A stretch of DNA of 64,000 bases, from the NCBI GenBank assembly GCA_016271365.2, contig CM028132.1:1191379001-1191443000 (forward strand), read 5' to 3'. This document shows positions 46,416 through 58,163 of the stretch, in pieces. Each line of letters opens with the position of its first letter. Positions within the stretch are counted from its first letter, which is position 1. Both the position numbers and the translations under genes were made by a program. Source of the stretch: Neoceratodus forsteri. Taxonomy: Eukaryota > Chordata > Ceratodontiformes > Ceratodontidae. The notes beneath the pieces were generated by a model. It made no database searches and was not told the origin of the DNA. It saw only the letters and a list, made by a program, of their open reading frames with translations.

Positions 46416-46489
46416 AGAACTTGCAGTTTTCAGAGCCAAAGTTCCTTATTTAGAGTAAGGGGAGAGGGATGGGAAAATGCTAGCACTCT

Positions 46490-49010
46490 GACTCCAGCAA
46501 CAAGAGGCCATTATAGTAATAAAAGGACTAAAGTTAAGTTCCAACCCAAATTTAGTTACCAAACCTAGAGAAATAGACCAAATTTTTAGGGCTTTTTATG
46601 ACACTCTGTACCAGGAGCAGCAGTGTGACCCTTCTATATTGGAGAAGGTCTTTGACTACCTGCACCAAACAGAACTTCCTTCCCTAACAGAACAGCAAAA
46701 AGAATTGCTTAAAGGTGCCATTTCCCAGGGTGAGGTTGAGTTAGCCTTCCATTAGCTTCCTCTAGACAAAGCGCCAGGACCGGATGGATTTTATAATAAT
46801 TTCTGTAAGGCATGTACCATTGAGCTTACCCCCTTTCTGACTAAAATGCTTAATCATGTTTTTCCCCAAGGGTATCTCTGACTGCTCACTGTCAAAGGCG
46901 TGGATTACTCCACTTCTTAACCTGGTAAGAATGAGTTGCTGGCACAGAGTTATCAACCTATTTCTCTCAAAATGCAGACCTCAAACTTTTAGCTAAAATC
47001 TTAGCCAACCAGTTGTTAAAAGTGTGGGATGGGCTAATAGGGGTGGAACAAGTCAGTTTTGTGGGTGGGAGAGTCTCAAGTGACCATTTGCGCAAGCTTA
47101 ATCACTTGACTTCTGCATCGGGGTCACTTTGGACTAGGTCTCCTTGGATGTGGAAAAAGCTTTTGACAGAGTATACTGGCCCTATTTATTTGAGGTTTTC
47201 AGAAAGTTTGGGATTCCGTATGAGTTTATTGTCAGAGTTTGGGTCCTTTGTCAGCATCTTATGGCTTGTATATAGTGTAATGGGGTCCTATCAAGTAGCA
47301 TTTCTTTGCAGCGTGGAACCAGACAGGGGTGTTCATGCTCTCCCCTGTTTTTTACCCTGTATATAGAGCCCCTGGTTTGGTGTCTAATAAGAAATCCCCA
47401 TATTAAGGGGACTGCGGTCAGCAGCATCAGGTATAAGTTCTCAGCGTATGCTGACTTGCTCCTGCATGTGGAGGATCCCATGACATTGATCCCTGTGGCA
47501 CTTGCCGAAATTAAGAAATTCATGGAAATTTCAGCTTATGCAGTAAATTAAATTCAGGGAAGATGAAAGTCTTGGCAGTGAACCATTTGTTAAGTAAAAG
47601 AGATATCATCAATATGGGCTTGGTCTGGGAGGCCCATATGCTCACTTATACCTTGGTATTAAGATCTCGGGGCATCCTTCAGACTGGATCAAAAACAATT
47701 TAGACCCACTGTTGTGCAATATTAAGCTAGACCTGCATAGGTGGTTGACACTTCCCATGGCCTTATGGGGTCACATCAATATAATTAAAATTAATCTTCT
47801 TCCTCAGTTACTCTATCACTTGGGTATGCTGAATGTATTTCTACCCAAACAGTGGTTCACAAGGCTGCAACATCTATTTAATGACTTCATATGGCAAGGC
47901 AGTGAGACAGTCCTATTTTAAATTAACGGTCCACTGTTTGTATCTCTCTGTATGCTGTGCTAAAAACTAATAAAGTATATTAAATAAAAAAAATGTAACG
48001 GTCCCTGAACAGGTGGTGGTGGGGGGGGGTTTAGACTTCCCGACTAATTCCTTTATTATGGAGCTCTCCACAGGAGCAAATATTTGCAGTGCAGGACAGC
48101 AGAAGACAGAGGTACAGATACAGTGTATGTCCCCTCTTGGCTCCATACTGAGAGAGACCTATGTCGAGCAGTGGGTCTACAGCCTAGGAGTCTCCTCTTC
48201 ATTAAGCCCTCTCAATTACCAACCGCTTTCAAACAGACCCCAATATTCTGGTCGCTTAAATCTCATATACAGATTACCTCATATTTAGGGTTACACTTGA
48301 TATATGATATTACTCAGCCAGTATTCGGGAACCCTAATTTCCGGATTAATCAACGTTGTATTGCTACTAATTTTGGCCTCAGATTCAGCCCCCCTCTGTA
48401 GGGTGCCTTCTCATAGAAGACAGATTTGTTACATTCTCAGCACTACAAGAACAATACAACTTACCTAGATCCTCCATCTTCAGGTTTTTGCAATTCACAC
48501 ACGCAATAGCCGCACATTCAGGTCTCGTCCTCTGCTCTAGGAAGAGTGGGGACAGCTTGGATATTTTAGTTTTAACTGTGGAACAATCCCACACTATCTC
48601 TGGCTTGTATAAATCTTCAGACATTTGACCCTAGAGGGTCTAAGGTGTTATTTCTGGCAAGAGGCACTAAGCGTGCACTGGACTCCCAAAGGATGGTAGT
48701 CAGTATGGAAAACACTAAACAAATATGACAAAAATGACAGATACAGGCTCATACAGTACAAGATCCCACACAATTTATATTTCACACCTCAGAGACTTTA
48801 CAAAATGGGTAAATAATTATCCTCGATGTGTTCTAGGTGTGGACTAGCTGAGGATACACAAACATATTCTATGGGACTGTGTCAAAGTGGTTCCTTTCTG
48901 GGAAGCTATCAAAAGTCACTTGGACCCCTTCTTGGGACTAGAAAACTTTTTTACCACAGAGATTTGCTTAGTGGGGTTTTATCACAACCAAGTCTTTGGC
49001 CCCCAGAAGG
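46490..49010 (+). pseudogene. L1 ORF2 reverse transcriptase and C-terminus, decayed
   Basis: The sequence starts in the linker (TKPREIDQIFRAFYDTLYQ), then PLDKAPGPDGF (46770), SYQPISL, FVGGRVSSDHL and QRGTRQGCSCSPLFFTLYI (47306). Motif C lies around AYADLLLHV (47445), where the expected YADD reads YADL, so the second catalytic Asp is lost. Thumb and C-terminal parts follow (HINIIKINLLPQLLYHLG at 47775; GGLDFPT at 48028 after a small insertion). The Cys-rich end is CSRCGLAEDTQTYS at 48826. Many stops and frame changes occur. Confidence 0.75.
47924..48004 (+). mobile_element. Very short LINE 3' tail insertion with duplication
   Basis: An insert of about 65 bp (47932-47996) ending in aataaagtatattaaataaa and an A run is flanked by a perfect 8-bp repeat, aacggtcc (47924-47931 and 47997-48004). 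Removing it restores the run of the surrounding L1 frame into the GGLDFPT block. The tail resembles the L1 3' end at 54240-54262. Confidence 0.75.
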
Positions 49011-49018
49011 GTCATATG

Positions 49019-50018
49019 ACACACACAGGATCCATCGAGGGTCCCCACTTGGAGGTCGTGAGGGCTAATGAACTTGCCCTTCCCCAGCCCCAAGAGAAAA
49101 ACCACCAGAGACACACACAGGATCCACTGAGGGTCCCGACTTAGAGGTCGTGAGGGCTGCTGAACTTGCCCCCAAAAGACAAAACCGCCAGAGACACACA
49201 CAGGATCCAATAGGTTCCCGATTTGGAGGTCGGAGGGCTGCTGAACTTGCCCCCGAGAGAAAAAACGCCAGGTAAAGCCCAAGGAGCCAGCGCCAGTCTG
49301 TGGTGTTCAGGACTGCAAACTGTGATCTAATCCAAATTTGAACTTGCCAGCTTTTTTCTTAATCTGTTTGCTGTCGGCGTGGTAGTTTAGATAGTTTATT
49401 TTTTCTCAAAATAACCAACTACCTACTTGCATTTATACTGAACTGTGAATGTACCTTAAGAGATTTGTGGCATAAAATAGCTTTTGTTCAAATTTCAGCG
49501 TTACCTTAAAGAGGTCCTTGGCTCTCACTCTCTCTCACTACCTCAGCAGCATTAGAATGTGCATGGGTATTTAGAGGAATCTCACTTTTTACACGCAGTC
49601 GGAACGCTATTTAATGTTACTTAAAACCAAATAATTTAATTAAAGGCATTTTTTCTTTTTTTACTTGTTATATGCTGACTGGGGTATATTTAACTTTATT
49701 TAGAGCAAATTTATCTATGCTGTACCAAAGTAAGCTGCATATCAAGAAAGCTGCTCTTCTCCAACCCTTTCCCTATCAGCTCAGCCCCCCCACTTCCACT
49801 CTCATTCCTTCTCCATCTCCTCCCCCTTTCACCTGTATTTAAGACTTACCTCCCTCTCTATTCTACACAGAGACACACACAGGATCCACTGAGGGTCCCG
49901 ACTTGGAGGTCGTGACGGCTGCTGAACTTGCCCCCAGAGAAAAAACACCAGGTAAAGCCCAAGGAGCCAACACCAGTCTGTGGTGTTCAGGACTGCAAAC
50001 TGCGATCTAATCCGAATT
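49019..50018 (+). repeat. Direct repeats in the L2 5' region
   Basis: Units starting acacacacaggatcca lie at about 49019, 49110 and 49194 (period 84-91 bp). A longer copy of about 150 bp (49192-49345) recurs at 49867-50018, including caggtaaagcccaaggagcc and ctgtggtgttcaggactgc. The repeats precede the coding part, like promoter monomers of some LINEs; that role is inferred. Confidence 0.75.
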
Positions 50019-50338
50019 TCGGTCCCTGCCACTGCGTCAGCTCCCCACCTCCCCCAACACCACCCTTGCTCAGCTTGTCCTTATATAGGCGGCAGCTGAA
50101 GGGCTGAACCAATCAGTCCACTTTTCCATCTATAGCCTATACCCTGTCATCACTAGAGTTCAGCTCTCCTCATTTTTTGCTCTCTTCTCTCTTTTCTCCC
50201 TTACTACTGGCTGTCACTCACTTTTCCAACTCCCTCCTCCTCACCATGCTTCTTTTTATCCTTTCTCTCTCCTCTGCTCCGTCTCCTGCACTCATTCTCC
50301 CCTTCTCAAATTCCCCCAACAGTAAATTCCCTGCAGCC

Positions 50339-50626
50339 ATGGATTATCCAAGGGCCAGCTGGAGACAACCACCCTCAGACCACCCTACCCAGCATCCAGA
50401 GTCTCCAGCAAAACTCAAGGAGTACCCCACCTACACTGTGTCATCCCCCCTCCCAGGTGACGAGGCCTTCCCCCTGCCCTCCTATACCACTTACTACTAT
50501 GACCACTGTCATAGATGGATAACCCTCATTAGGACGTCACTCCATCGTTCACTGTACCCCTATGAAACATATAAATCCCCCACCTCCTCTCTCCTTTCAC
50601 TCTCTCCTCCTGTCAGCCCCCTGTAA
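50339..50626 (+). pseudogene. L2-type LINE ORF1-like frame
   Basis: The open frame from the ATG at 50339 (MDYPRASWRQPPSD) to a stop at 50624-50626 gives 95 codons rich in Pro, Ser and Tyr. Its place between the 5' repeats and the endonuclease suggests a short or truncated ORF1. No RNA-binding motif is visible. It could equally be 5' UTR that happens to be open. Confidence 0.35.
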
Positions 50627-50799
50627 TTCTATCCCTCCCTATCAAACTCACCCAGGACCCCTGCTCGTGCAACTCACAGAATCAAAAAAAAAAAAATCGG
50701 CCTGAAACACCACGCTCAGGTCACTACTCCTACTGCTACTCCTAATATCTGGTAATATCCACCCTAACCCTGGCCCGATTACTATCTCGGCGTCTAACC

Positions 50800-53235
50800 A
50801 TGCCCACAGCAACGAGCTTCGTATTGCCAGCCTCAATGTCTGTAGCCTGCTCAAAAAGTGGGACCTGTATCAGGGTTGGGTCCACCAGCACCAGCCTGAT
50901 GTCATTACCTTGAATGAAACCTGGCTCTTCCTCCTGACCCGGACTCAGTGGTTTCCCTGCCAGGGTTCAACCTCTTCGAGCGATCGACAAGGGAAACGTG
51001 GGGGGTTCGCCATCCACGTAAAGACTCAATACAATGCCAGCCTCTCCGCTGGTATCCGGGCCTCAGGCCATTACACTGAAACTCGCTCTGGGTCACTCTC
51101 AAACCCCCCTTCTCATCACGGCAGCCTACATTCCCCCTAGAGACCAGAAAGTAGCCTTCCACTCAATCCTATCCTATCTCGCCACCCTCTCACATCAAAA
51201 CGAAAAATTATTCTTGGAGAGTTCAACACCAACTGGCTGGCTAAATCAGTCTCCCCGCTCATCGATGCAGCCACAGCCTAAGACCTCACACAAGTAGCCC
51301 TCGGTCCCACTCGTCTGGATCCCCGCAACGGTACTTCCTCCCTACTGGATCTAGTCTTCACCAACCATCCCCATAAAATCACTAGCACCACGGTGTTACC
51401 TAATACGCTTAGCGATCACTCCCCCAGTACTCTGCACGTGGTCCTGCAAAATTCCCAGGATCCCCCCAAGGTAATCTTCCATCGCAAACTTGGCCTGGCA
51501 AAACGTGACCTCCTAAAATTGCATCTCAGGACACTGGACTGGTCCTTCTTAACTAATACCCTAGACCCAGACCTAGCCCTTGACCTCGTCACTCGCACCT
51601 TCAATACCGTCTGTGATCAATTTGCCCCGCTCACCAAAAGGATAGTCAAAGGCAACCCTGTCCCTTGGATCTCTGATCATCTCCTTGCCCTGATGTGCAC
51701 TCGCAACTCCCTTTGGCACCTCTCAAATGAGACCAGCCATCCAGCTGATAGGCAGAGGTACAGAGAGGCCCGGGACAAATGTACGTGGGCAAATACGCAA
51801 TGCCAAGACTGAGCACTATAAAGCTGCCCTCACTGCCACCTGGGGCGCAGGGCGCAAATTCTGGAATAATATCAAGGAAATCGGTGGAAAAAACCCTACC
51901 ATCCCCCCAACCTGATTGCTGTTGATGGGCAACTAACTCTGATCCCACCAGTATACTACCCTCAACTTCTTGACCCACCCTTGACCCCCTTTCATCTATG
52001 GTGCCTCACCTCAAGGCTGCAGAGCCGTGATTCTAAAAATGCACCAAGACACGCTCACCATAGCGGTGACTCCTTGGATCTGAAGCTTCTCCAGCTTACC
52101 CTCAATGACGTACTCCAACCCCTCACCCATATTCTCAACATTTCTCTCTGCCAAGGCAAATTCCCTTCCCAGTGGAAATCTACATCCATAACCCCCATAT
52201 TTAAGGGCGGGGACCGTATGGCCACCAACAACTACCGCCTATCTCTATACTCCCCCTCCCCCCCATCCAAAGCCCTCAAGCGCATTGTCTATGATCAGCT
52301 CACTGAACACCTCAACAAGCATGATCTGCTCTGTAAACAGCGACATGGCTTCCGCAAAGGGCACAGTATGACTTCAGCCGTCCTGGAATTCACCAAACAC
52401 CATCCACTCTGCTCTTGACAAAGGCCACACCACTGGCGTTGTATTTGTTGACCTTACTAAGGCATTTGACACCGTCAATCACTCCCTCTTGCTAGTCACC
52501 CTCTCCAACATTGGCTTTTCACAGGATGCCCTGCACTGGTTCACAGACTATCGGGTAGGTACCAGCAGGTCAAAATCAGCTCTACCCTATCCAATAAGCT
52601 CCCAGTTCTCTCAGGGGTCCATCCTTGGTCCTCTTTTCAGCCTTTACCTTAACTCCCACCCCACGACCTGCTCAGGCAATCTTCTACTTTATGCGGATGA
52701 TGCCGTCATTTATGCTTCCAACACTGACCCTCTGCAACTCCACCAAATCCTCCAGTCCTCCTTTAGCGAAGCCGAACAGTGGTTCACTGCACAACGTCTT
52801 GTTTTGAACTACAAAAAGACCAAGTTCATGATTTTCGCCCACCCCCAGAACGCTAGGAAGAACCTTTGTCCCCAGGTCCTAACTCCTGACCTTACCCCAC
52901 TCGAGCAAGTGGAATCCTTCAAATACCTAGGAATCACCCTTGACCTGGCTCTCAATTTCCACCAACAAATACATCACCTGTCCACTGCTCTAAATGTCTG
53001 CCTTGGCCTGCTCCACCGGCTTAAACACTGCCTTAGCCAAGACGCCCTCAAACTGGCAGTCTCGTCCTCAATCCTCTCCCTCCTCAATTACGGCATTCTC
53101 ATATACCTGCTGCCACCACCTCGGCCCTCAATAGGCTCCGTCTATCCCTCAACAAAACCTGCCGCCTCGTACTGGATTGCAATCGCCTCAGTCATACCTG
53201 CTCACTTTATAACTCCATTAACTGGCTTAACTTAG
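50800..53235 (+). pseudogene. L2-type LINE ORF2 (endonuclease and RT), decayed
   Basis: Endonuclease: LRIASLNVCSLLKKWDLYQ (50819), then PDVITLNETWL (50900), GGFAIHVK and a broken GEFN region. The linker is at 51640-51810 (NPVPWISDHLLALMCTRN). Reverse transcriptase: QPLTHILNISLCQGKFPSQW (52118), STSITPIFKGGD, HGFRKGHSM (52344), VFVDLTKAFDTVNHSLL with the motif A Asp (52443), QGSILGPLFSLYLN (52614), LLLYADDAVIYASN with both motif C Asp (52683), and FKYLGITLDLALNFHQQ (52919). The 248-codon stretch 52489-53235 is open and holds the motif C region. Breaks lie before it. This motif set is that of L2/CR1-group LINEs with short-repeat tails. Confidence 0.85.
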
Positions 53236-54269
53236 ACAACAGGATCCAGTTCCACACCTGTCTTATGGCCAAAAAATTACCATAAGGCTCTCCCCCATGG
53301 CCTCACCTCCTTAATCTCTCAGGCTACAGCCCCTAAAGTAACGCGTAGCTCCAGCAAGAAGCTGTTCACAGTTCCCAATTCATACCTCCCTATTCCAAAG
53401 GTCCTTCAGCTTCAAGGCCCCCTCATGGATGAATGGCCTACCCAGCTTCATCACAAACGAAAACTCCATCGGCCTCTTCAAATCACACCTAAAGACACAC
53501 CTCCAGTCCTCTAACTACTGTGACTGCTACTGAACCTGTTTCCCGATCCTCCCCCTCAATGACGACGGCCTCTGGCTAGCTCCCCCCGTCTTACTTTATA
53601 CTTATCTGTATCACCCAAAGTTTCTCTGGTCCCGATTGTGAGCCTTACGTTGTACTTTCTTCCATGCACCTAGCTTATTTTTGTACTTTTGCCATGTATC
53701 TGGCTGTTATAGTTTCCTGCATTGTATGTCTACCTTGATACTGTACTGTCAAGTTTTGTGACATGGAACCTTTGTAAATGAGTCTTTGATTCAAAGGTAC
53801 TATCCGAATCTTGAATAAATAAATAATATCAGCATTATTGGCTATTACTGCCAAACTTGTTCTTTTAAGACACTACCTTATTCCAACCTGTAGAGTGGCA
53901 CCAAGAGATTTTACAGGCATTAAATGTGGAGAAGTAAACTGCCACTTTTCATAATAGATATAACTCCTTTAAGAACAAACAGAAATAGTTGTATGCAGTG
54001 TTATCTACTGAATCGGTCAGTGACTAACTTCAGTTGTAATATAATTTCTTATTAATGCATTGTACTTTATCCCTACTTGGCTATATTCACCATGTTCTCT
54101 ATGTGCAGCAGATATCGTACTCCAGGAGGGGAAGGGAAGGGGAGGAGGGTAACGGGGATAGTTGTTAGTTTGTCTGTCTAGCATGGCTTTGTTTTGTACC
54201 TTCTCTGTGTCAATAATGGAAAAATCTTTTTATGTTCTTTTAATAAAGTATATTCAATGAAAAAAAAAC

Positions 54270-54656
54270 AAAGAAACAAGACATGTATGGGTCCATCCTC
54301 GACATGTTCTGGTGGCATGTAATTCAGAACCTGAAGTTGGGAGCAGGCCTTGCTTCTTCATGTTCCATCTTCCATCACTGAGGCAGGAGCAGAACCAAGG
54401 AAATACAGATAACCTAAGAAATGCTTCAAAAATGCAACAAAATCGACAATGGCACATTTTAGGCCCTACAATATTTGGAGCTGCTAAGGAGGAGATTGAA
54501 CTCTTCCAGCGGAAAGGAAGGTCTGGTGCCATGGGGCGGAGTTGAAGGATATACCGCCAAGGTGGTGGGAGGAGCTTAGCTTAAGGTTGTTCTGACGAAT
54601 CAGCACTTCCAGTGGAACTTCCAATGTGGGGATAGTGAACTATATCCACGCCCCTA
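54270..54656 (-). mobile_element. DIRS 5' end with start of gag
   Basis: The terminal repeat (54525-54656) matches those at 4040 and 46290. The adjoining part shares gctaaggaggg.. and ctggtgccatggggcgga-type blocks with 46250-46295. The minus strand near 54310 reads RMDPYMS, like the MDQHMS of the copy at 3.9 kb. It is cut off in early gag, where the L1 tail abuts. Confidence 0.65.
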
Positions 54657-54834
54657 CAAAAATATATTTTGGCTAAGATATTGGCACAAACAATTAAAAA
54701 GGCAGAGCTAGCTCTGTAAAGATACATCTTTTCTCACACTGGAACAAAGCAATGATAGACTGGTAGTGAAGCGACTGAATATGTAGTGGCAGCCATTTCC
54801 CACATCAACACCCACACATAGCCTTGGACAACTG
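54657..54834. other. Unassigned spacer
   Basis: About 180 bp without recognisable features. Confidence 0.4.
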
Positions 54835-55137
54835 CATGAACCGGTTTCATGGGAAGGGAAATGCTGACCAGAACACCAGGGAAATTTCCCCTACTCTTAC
54901 AAAAAGTGCCTTAGGTTCTTTTACTGCCACCTGGACACTCACCTGGGCAGCACCAGTAATGGATAAAAGAGATCTCAGTTTAACGTCTCATCTGAAGGAT
55001 GGGATACCCTGACAGTACAGCACCTCATAGCCACTGTTTAGGTATGAGCCCAATCCCAGTATCGGACCAGAACCCACGACCTTCTGGCACAAAGCCTGAA
55101 GTGCTACTGCTACCAACTAAGCCACGCTGACATTGCC
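54835..55137 (-). mobile_element. tRNA-derived SINE (family A)
   Basis: The minus-strand head has a perfect A-box match, TGGCTTAGTTGG, at about 55127-55116 and a weaker B box. The body shares accagggaaatt.cccctact, aagtgcc.tagg.tctttta and cagtttaacgtctcatctga (two runs) with 7205-7641, in the same order. The 3' tail is lost. It lies about 340 bp from the host exon. Confidence 0.8.
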
Positions 55138-55477
55138 ATGCCCTGTGCAGCATCTGCCTTCGGACTGGAGAGAGGAAAATGTTCTCAAGTACTAACACAT
55201 GAAAAGACCAGGTTTCTAGCATCATGCATTTGCCTACATCTGCCTTCTTACAATCATCACCATCACAACTCAACAAGAATTTTGCCACAATGGAGTGTTA
55301 TATGAAGGGTGAGGTATAAAAAGAAATGAAAAATGAAAATAAATATCAACAGACACTTAAACCTTGGATAAAGTACCAGGATGAAAAACACCCTCAGTTA
55401 CAAAAGAAGTTAAAACACATATTTACACACACACACAAAAAAAAAAAAAAAACATTAAAAATATAGGCTTTCTTACC
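55138..55477 (-). other. SLC49A4: Intron flanking the host exon, 3' side
   Basis: Intronic sequence downstream of the exon on the minus strand. It contains a CA repeat joined to an A run (55424-55453). No other element recognised. Confidence 0.5.
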
Positions 55478-55659
55478 TGTGTGATAAAATGTAAGGAAGA
55501 ATAACAACACTCCCATGAAGACATTAGTTAAAAACGTAACAAATCCACAGGTGATCCCTTCTGGCACAGGATATACAGTTTCCACAAAGAGCTCGAAGAA
55601 TATTGGCACACAGCTATTCAAGAACACCCCCACCAATATGCAGGATGTGTACAGAGTAC
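55478..55659 (-). CDS. SLC49A4: Internal coding exon of SLC49A4 (DIRC2)
   Basis: A 182-bp exon on the minus strand. The acceptor is ttgaattatag (AG at 55661-55660) and the donor CAG|GTAAGAA (GT at 55477-55476). Frame: the previous exon supplies one base, then [53 protein letters not shown] and FLTFYHT. Two hydrophobic stretches flank the polar [13 protein letters not shown] loop, as expected for two transmembrane helices of a major-facilitator protein. From memory of the vertebrate family this matches SLC49A4 (DIRC2, a lysosomal transporter) almost residue for residue. It has no stops or frameshifts, unlike everything around it. The sister genes FLVCR1/2 have YPESEG in this loop, which argues against them. 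No other exon was recognised. Confidence 0.8.
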
Positions 55660-55954
55660 CTATAATTCAAACAAAATGATGGGAAATCAGGCTGATGTTA
55701 AATGCACTGAGCCCATTTTCAATGTAAAATATCAGTAAATGCAATCTTAATTTCAAATGTGTGCCTAACACAATATCGGTCACCATATGCTGCCTATACA
55801 GTATACATGAATACAGATTTTATATATTGGATTTACCACTTCATGCAGCAATTCCCAGCTTTAGAACATGGGCAAACAAGTCTATGATTTTGTTTCTGTA
55901 TCTTGTTACTGTAACAGTTTTCTATGCAGTTACCTACATATTTTAATCGTGTAT
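55660..55954 (-). other. SLC49A4: Intron flanking the host exon, 5' side
   Basis: About 295 bp without recognised repeats. It precedes the exon on the minus strand. Confidence 0.5.
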
Positions 55955-56475
55955 GGCTACGAGCTAGCCTGTTGGTGCAGAGGTAGTGTTATTGCTCGTG
56001 ATTTCAAGGGGCTGGCAGGGGGAGAAGATCAAGTGTCCCAGGGGAAGCTCTCTTCCTCAAGGTAGGGAAGGTTGCAGTGGCTGCTACAATATTGCCACAC
56101 AAGTGACCACAGGTGGCAGTACAGCGACAAAGCAGCATGGGGTGGGAAGAACAGGACGGACATTGGCAGAGCTCTGCATGCTCAGTGTACATAACGCTTA
56201 AGCTCAAAATGCCCATGTCCCAAGAGGCGGGGACCAGAAAAGAAAGAAGTGTCCTATCTTGTGCAGGATGTACTAGGTGCACTTGGGCCCCGATCCTCAC
56301 CGCTGTAGCTTCTCTCCTACTCTGGGAACTTCTGCCTCTGCATCCAGGAGGGGGTGGGGAAAAACACCACCATGGAGGGTGGGGGTTGCACCTGTGGTGT
56401 TGAAAGTGAGAGACTGTAAGACCCAGGGGGCTGGGTCCAACTGAGGTGAAAGGGGCCAAGATAGTGTGGGAGCAC
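55955..56475 (+). mobile_element. tRNA-derived SINE (family B)
   Basis: The head (ctagcctgttggtgcagagg) is tRNA-like. It then shares ggggagaagatcaagtgtcc, ttcctcaaggtagggaagg, gctacaatattgccac and gaccacaggtggcagt with the minus-strand copy at 22306-22632, and more weakly with 5031-5677. It ends in an A-rich stretch at 56476-56488. No clear duplication. Confidence 0.6.
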
Positions 56476-57629
56476 AAAAAAATAAACCTGCATATAAAAA
56501 ATAGGGTAAAGTTACTGTTTGTTGTGTATGGAACTTTAAACAGTCAAAATGTCCACTGTACCACAGTTGTGATGTCTGAATTATGGTATGATGACTTTCA
56601 CAAGACAAGAGTGTGACCGTTCTGATGTCACAATTTTGGCAAAATGAAAAAGCAGCTTAGTTATTCGCTATGCGGCAGGGTTCAACAAATCCTATTGCCC
56701 GACGTCCCGGGCTACCAGTTACAGTGCAGGGACAAGCACTTTCTGTTGTGCCACCTGTCCACGGGCTAGCACTGATTTAAAAATCTTAAAAACCTGCTGC
56801 TGCAGTTCTACCTTCCACCAGTAGGGTGCTCACTGCTTCAGCTGTCCCGGTGGTCATCTGACCTACTGAGCAGTGCACCTACTGGTCGGGAACGAGTGGT
56901 GAGTGTGTGAGCTTGCCTCAGCCTAGGGAAGTGGCATCAGGAGCGAGCGCGAGCGGCGTCTCGTCAGAGGAAATGGAGGAGGAGCAAGCTGTCGGACTGG
57001 CAGGCGTGGGGCCAAATGAGGAAGGACAATCTTGAACTGTAAGTGATGGCAAGATTGCCCATTGGCCGCGGTGGTGATTTGGTGCATAGTGGAGACAAGA
57101 GTAAAGATGTGCATTGCGTTAGAGCCCCTCATTCACTGTCTGTTGGTGGAGACTAGAGGATAACACAAATTAAACAGTCTGTTGTTGTGGGTATCAGGGA
57201 GTGGGGAGTGCGAATGCGACCAGTGCTGCCTTACTTTGTGTGTGTGGAGTGGACTACTCGGGGAAAACAAATATTTAAACTGAATTAAGGAGGGAGGGTT
57301 GGTCGGGTGAGAGTGAAGAGTGGGGAGGGGGGAAGGCAGGAGCTAAGAGGACTAAGGAGCGGGGGCAACGTGGCTGAGCACTGATAACTGCACACAAGTG
57401 CATTAGTGCAGCAGACAAGCAAATTTACCTGCCGTGTGCCCAGCCAGTTTTGCCAAAAGTGCAAAATTAATGAAGAAGAGAGTAGTCTGAGTAAATAAGG
57501 AGTGTTCAGTGTAAGCAGGCAGGGTAAATAAAATATTGGGAAGGGTTAGGTTGGGCTTGTGTTCCCTTATGACAGAACTGGGCATAACAGGGTGAAAGCA
57601 AACTAAGGAGCATATAAAATAAATTAAGT

Positions 57630-57835
57630 AGGCAGTATAGTGCAGTGGTCTAAGGCTCTGAGCTGCAAATCTGGTGACATCCAGTAGACCAGACCTGGGT
57701 TTGAATCCCACAGCTTCCACTAGCATACTGCCTGAGCAAGTCACTTAACCTCCTTATGCTCCCAGGTCACTCCTGTAAAAAAGCTTTCAGCTTAGTGTGC
57801 TATACCTGGTTAAACAACTAAATAATAAAAAAAAA
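57630..57835 (+). mobile_element. tRNA-Leu-like SINE with CORE/MIR-type segment
   Basis: The head is tRNA-Leu-like: GTGCAGTGGTCTAAGGC (A-box region, 57642-57658), then GGGTTTGAATCCCAC (B box, 57697-57711). It is followed by gagcaagtcacttaacctc (57733-57751), the block shared by MIR/CORE-type SINEs. It ends in an A-rich tail at 57821. It sits inside the hAT, so it is younger than that insertion. Confidence 0.75.
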
Positions 57836-58163
57836 TAATTCAAACAAGGATGAAAAGGAAACAAAACAGAAACTTGGGAGGGGGACTGTCTGGTACTGTC
57901 TGCGGTCTGTGTAGCAGGGTGGAAGAAGGGAGGGAACCCTGTTCCCCTGACAACTGAGAACTAGCAGCAGCGTAAAGTGTCACCGATTACAGAAAATAAA
58001 AAGGAAGAGAGCAAGGGCAGGGGACTACTACTGTGGGCGGGGAGCTTTGTGTTGCCCACCAGTAAAAACAGCAGTTTATTTGACCACTAGCTGCATAAAC
58101 AAAGAAAAAATAAAATAACAAAAGAAAGCTAAAAAAAAGAAAGAAAATAAGACAAGAGGCTGG

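Larger units (their letters stand above)
49019..53825 (+). mobile_element. L2-type LINE with repeated 5' region
   Basis: A plus-strand non-LTR element inserted in the L1. The 5' region has tandem and spaced direct repeats (49019-50018). An ORF1-like frame starts at 50339, the endonuclease runs 50800-51300, the reverse transcriptase 52050-53235, and the 3' UTR ends in ttgaataaataaata (53812-53825). The L1 reading continues on both sides. ORF2 is frameshifted in several places. Confidence 0.8.
46420..54262 (+). mobile_element. L1 LINE, 5' truncated, interrupted twice
   Basis: A decayed plus-strand L1 ORF2 (46490-49010), resuming after an L2-type LINE (49019-53825) and ending with its 3' UTR and ttaataaagtatattcaatg then A-rich tail (54240-54262). 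A short LINE tail also sits in ORF2 at 47932-47996. The 5' endonuclease region is not visible, so the copy is truncated near 46420, next to a DIRS terminal repeat. Confidence 0.75.

Noticed and set aside
56004..56477. 157-codon minus-strand frame
   Set aside because: It is antisense to a SINE, with no motif; chance open frame in GC-rich sequence.
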